Positions 62,194 through 64,000 of a DNA stretch of 64,000 bases are shown piece after piece. The translations under genes and the position numbers were made by a program. The stretch comes from Thermaerobacter subterraneus DSM 13965 (GTDB lineage: Bacteria > Bacillota > Sulfobacillia > Thermaerobacterales > Thermaerobacteraceae): positions 1,799,837 to 1,863,836 of the forward strand of contig NZ_JH976535.1 in NCBI RefSeq assembly GCF_000183545.2, in the 5' to 3' direction. The notes beneath the pieces were generated by a model. That model saw only the letters and a list, made by a program, of their open reading frames with translations. It was not told the origin of the DNA and ran no database searches. Within the stretch, counting starts at the first letter, position 1. Each line of letters begins with the position of its first letter.

Positions 62194-64000
62194 CGTCGCA
62201 GGTACTCATGCAACCGGACCAGGGTCGCTGCGGCCTGATCCCGCTGGATCGCTTGACCGTATCCGAAGTGCTCCTCCGAGTAGCCTACCATGATCTGCGC
62301 TGCGCCCACCGCACCGATGGCGTCCGCAAAGGCACTGTCCCGGGGCACGTCGCGGAAGCGGATGGCCGAGGGCTCCAGCTGCCCGGCCCGCCGCAGGATG
62401 GCCGCCGCTTCTTCCCGGCGGATGGGCCGGTCGGGTTCGAAGGTGCCGGCCGGCGTTCCCCGGATGTACCCTTGCCCGGCCGCCTTGAGCACGTATTCAT
62501 AGAGGGCCTGGCGCGGCGACACGTCCGGGAAGCCCTTGCCCTCGGGCAGCGGCAGCCGCTGGCCCCGGGCCGCCTCCACGGCCCGGACCACCATGGCCGC
62601 GAATTCAGCCCGGGACACGGGGTCCTTGGGCCGGAACAGGTTGCCGTCATAGCCCTTCACCAGCCCCAGCTGGCGGGCCTGCTCCACCTCGCCGGCCAGG
62701 GTGCCGCTGACATCCCGGAAGGGCGGACCCGCCACCGGCGGAGCCTGGGGTGCCGGCGGGTTGGGAGCAGGTGCCGGAGCCCCTCCCGGATCCTCGGAAC
62801 CGGGCGTCCCACCGGGGGTGTCCGGGGTGCTGCCGCTGCCGTCACCCGGTGAGCCGGGGGCCGGGGAGGTACCGTCGCCGGTGCCCGGGGCAGGGCTTCC
62901 GCCGGTGCCGTCGCCCGGAGGCTGGGTTCCTCCGTCGCCGGGTGCCGAGGGATCGCCGCCCGGGTTCGCGGGGTTTCCGCTGCCGCCCTCCGCCGGCTGG
63001 CGGCCGGGGACCACGGGCCCGTCGGGCAGCCGGGCCAGGAGGAACGCGCCCGCGCCGTCGGCGATGCCCTTGGCAGCCGCCCGGAGGAAGCTCGCGTCCT
63101 TCAGCAGGGCCGCATCGTCCTTGTTGGTGACGAAGGCCACTTCGACGATGGTGGCCGGTACCAGGGACCGGTTCGTGATGGCCAGGGTGTGGCCGCGGAT
63201 GGCGGTATCCCGATACACGCCCTGGCCTGCACTTCGGTGGTCGAAACCCTGGCGGGTGGCGGTCCAGTAGAGGGTCCGGTCGTGGATGGCCTGGGCCAGG
63301 GTCTGGGACTCGGGGGCGTTGCCCCAGATGGCCATGAGGCCGCGGGTGCCGGTGTTGGCGCTGGCGTTGTTGTGGACGCTGATCAGCATGTCCGCCGGCC
63401 AGCTGTTGGCCATGCCGGTGCGGGTGCCAGGATCGTACGGATTGTCCCGGTTCCAGAGGGGCAGATTGGGCTCCCGCGCCTCCCGGGTCATGCGCACCTC
63501 CGCGCCCCGGGCCACCAGGATGTCGCGGAGGGGCAGGGCGATGGCCAGGTTCGCCTCCCGCTCCACCACGCCATTGGCATAGGCGCCCCCGTCGATGCCG
63601 CCGTGGCCGGGGTCGACCACGATCCGCACGCCCGTCAGGTCGGCGGTGATGTAATCGCCCGCCACCCAGCCCACGGTACCGCTGGGCGCCTGGACCTCGA
63701 ACCAGCCGCCCTGCTTGGTCCGCAGAGTCACCACGGTGCCTTCGGGCAGCCGGTCGATGACGTCAAACCCCGTGCCGGGCCCCGACCGCACGTTGAGCAG
63801 GGTACCGGTGACGATGGCCCGCGCCGGGACCGGGCCCGCCGCCTCGGCCGGCCGCAGGCCGGCGCCGGCCCCCGCCACCAGTACCATGAGCGACGCCACG
63901 GCCAGGATGGACAGGGCACGGCGAAGGGGGCGCCAGTCGGGGCGCCAGCGTCCCCAGCCGGATCGGCGGCGGCTTCCGGACCGTCCCGGGCTCCCGCCGG
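62190..64000 (-). CDS. N-acetylmuramoyl-L-alanine amidase with SH3 and three SLH domains, start beyond window
   Basis: A secreted wall hydrolase. After a signal peptide come a bacterial SH3 domain (TLLNVRSGPGTGFDVIDRLP, GWFEVQAPSGTVGWV), an amidase_3 domain with the zinc and catalytic residues (VVDPGHGGIDGGA, VVEREANLAIALPLRD, LISVHNNASANTG, IVEVAFVTNKDDAALL), a Gly/Pro/Ser linker of about 90 residues, and three SLH domains (FRDVSGTLAGEVEQARQLGL and following). The first GTG visible is at 63899, but the frame stays open to the window end and there encodes RLAPLRRALSILAVASLMVL, a proper signal-peptide start with its basic residues. The true start is therefore probably beyond 64000. The stop overlaps csaB. 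Confidence 0.9.
   Translation of the reverse strand, partial: GGSPGRSGSRRRSGWGRWRPDWRPLRRALSILAVASLMVLVAGAGAGLRPAEAAGPVPARAIVTGTLLNVRSGPGTGFDVIDRLPEGTVVTLRTKQGGWFEVQAPSGTVGWVAGDYITADLTGVRIVVDPGHGGIDGGAYANGVVEREANLAIALPLRDILVARGAEVRMTREAREPNLPLWNRDNPYDPGTRTGMANSWPADMLISVHNNASANTGTRGLMAIWGNAPESQTLAQAIHDRTLYWTATRQGFDHRSAGQGVYRDTAIRGHTLAITNRSLVPATIVEVAFVTNKDDAALLKDASFLRAAAKGIADGAGAFLLARLPDGPVVPGRQPAEGGSGNPANPGGDPSAPGDGGTQPPGDGTGGSPAPGTGDGTSPAPGSPGDGSGSTPDTPGGTPGSEDPGGAPAPAPNPPAPQAPPVAGPPFRDVSGTLAGEVEQARQLGLVKGYDGNLFRPKDPVSRAEFAAMVVRAVEAARGQRLPLPEGKGFPDVSPRQALYEYVLKAAGQGYIRGTPAGTFEPDRPIRREEAAAILRRAGQLEPSAIRFRDVPRDSAFADAIGAVGAAQIMVGYSEEHFGYGQAIQRDQAAATLVRLHEYLRR

Overview
The window is about 70% GC and mostly codes on the minus strand. 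GTG and TTG starts with strong Shine-Dalgarno sites are common. It carries four S-layer-homology (SLH) proteins, a CsaB-type pyruvyltransferase, a SpoIID-domain protein and a type IV pilus set without an outer-membrane secretin. This points to a high-GC, S-layered, Gram-positive-type thermophile of the Thermaerobacter kind. The genus is an inference from gene content, not a database match.

Layout. Positions 1-3258 (minus) hold the start of an S66 LD-carboxypeptidase, a small membrane protein, galU and manC, i.e. nucleotide-sugar supply for wall glycans. Positions 3561-4350 (plus) hold a HEPN/MNT toxin-antitoxin pair. Positions 4465-16399 (minus) hold a pilus operon in the order pilT, pilD, pilB, pilC, major pilin, three minor pilins, pilM, pilN, pilO, with coupled GTGA overlaps. 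Positions 16806-20483 hold a 1,225-residue SLH surface protein whose 5' half is AT-richer. Positions 20877-28330 hold DinB, Sir2, an arginase-family hydrolase, an AbrB/PIN toxin-antitoxin pair, and hutI and hutU. Positions 28602-33721 (plus) hold a livJHMGF branched-chain amino acid ABC operon with a visible promoter and terminator. Positions 33757-39884 hold an IS with 14-bp matching ends beside a low-GC helicase-nuclease gene that looks like antiphage defence.

Positions 40359-51283 (minus) hold a cell-envelope cluster: GT4 glycosyltransferase, O-antigen ligase/polymerase, CDP-glycerol glycerophosphotransferase family protein, LicC-like nucleotidyltransferase, sn-glycerol-1-phosphate dehydrogenase, MurJ flippase, CDP-alcohol phosphatidyltransferase, geranylgeranyl-reductase-family flavoprotein and Nudix hydrolase. 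Read together it looks like a pathway for a phosphoglycerol-containing wall polymer or lipid built on the archaeal-type glycerol-1-phosphate enantiomer. It is the best candidate here for something undescribed.

Positions 51693-57376 hold a SpoIID-SLH protein and the main S-layer protein. Between them lies the 5' fragment of a group IIC intron, placed directly behind the S-layer gene's terminator hairpin. The S-layer gene appears frameshifted at its 3' end. Positions 57542-64000 hold a small HTH regulator, a lone tnpB with structured RNA at its 3' end and a LexA-like box inside its promoter, a CsaB protein fused to a membrane domain, and an SLH amidase cut by the window edge. CsaB-pyruvylated wall polysaccharide is the known ligand of SLH domains, so the polymer, CsaB and SLH genes form one envelope system.

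A recurring oddity is long Ala/Gly/Pro-rich insertions inside otherwise conserved enzymes (PilB, agmatinase-like, HutI, nucleotidyltransferase, ligase). Most terminators are long perfect hairpins with little or no T-tract.
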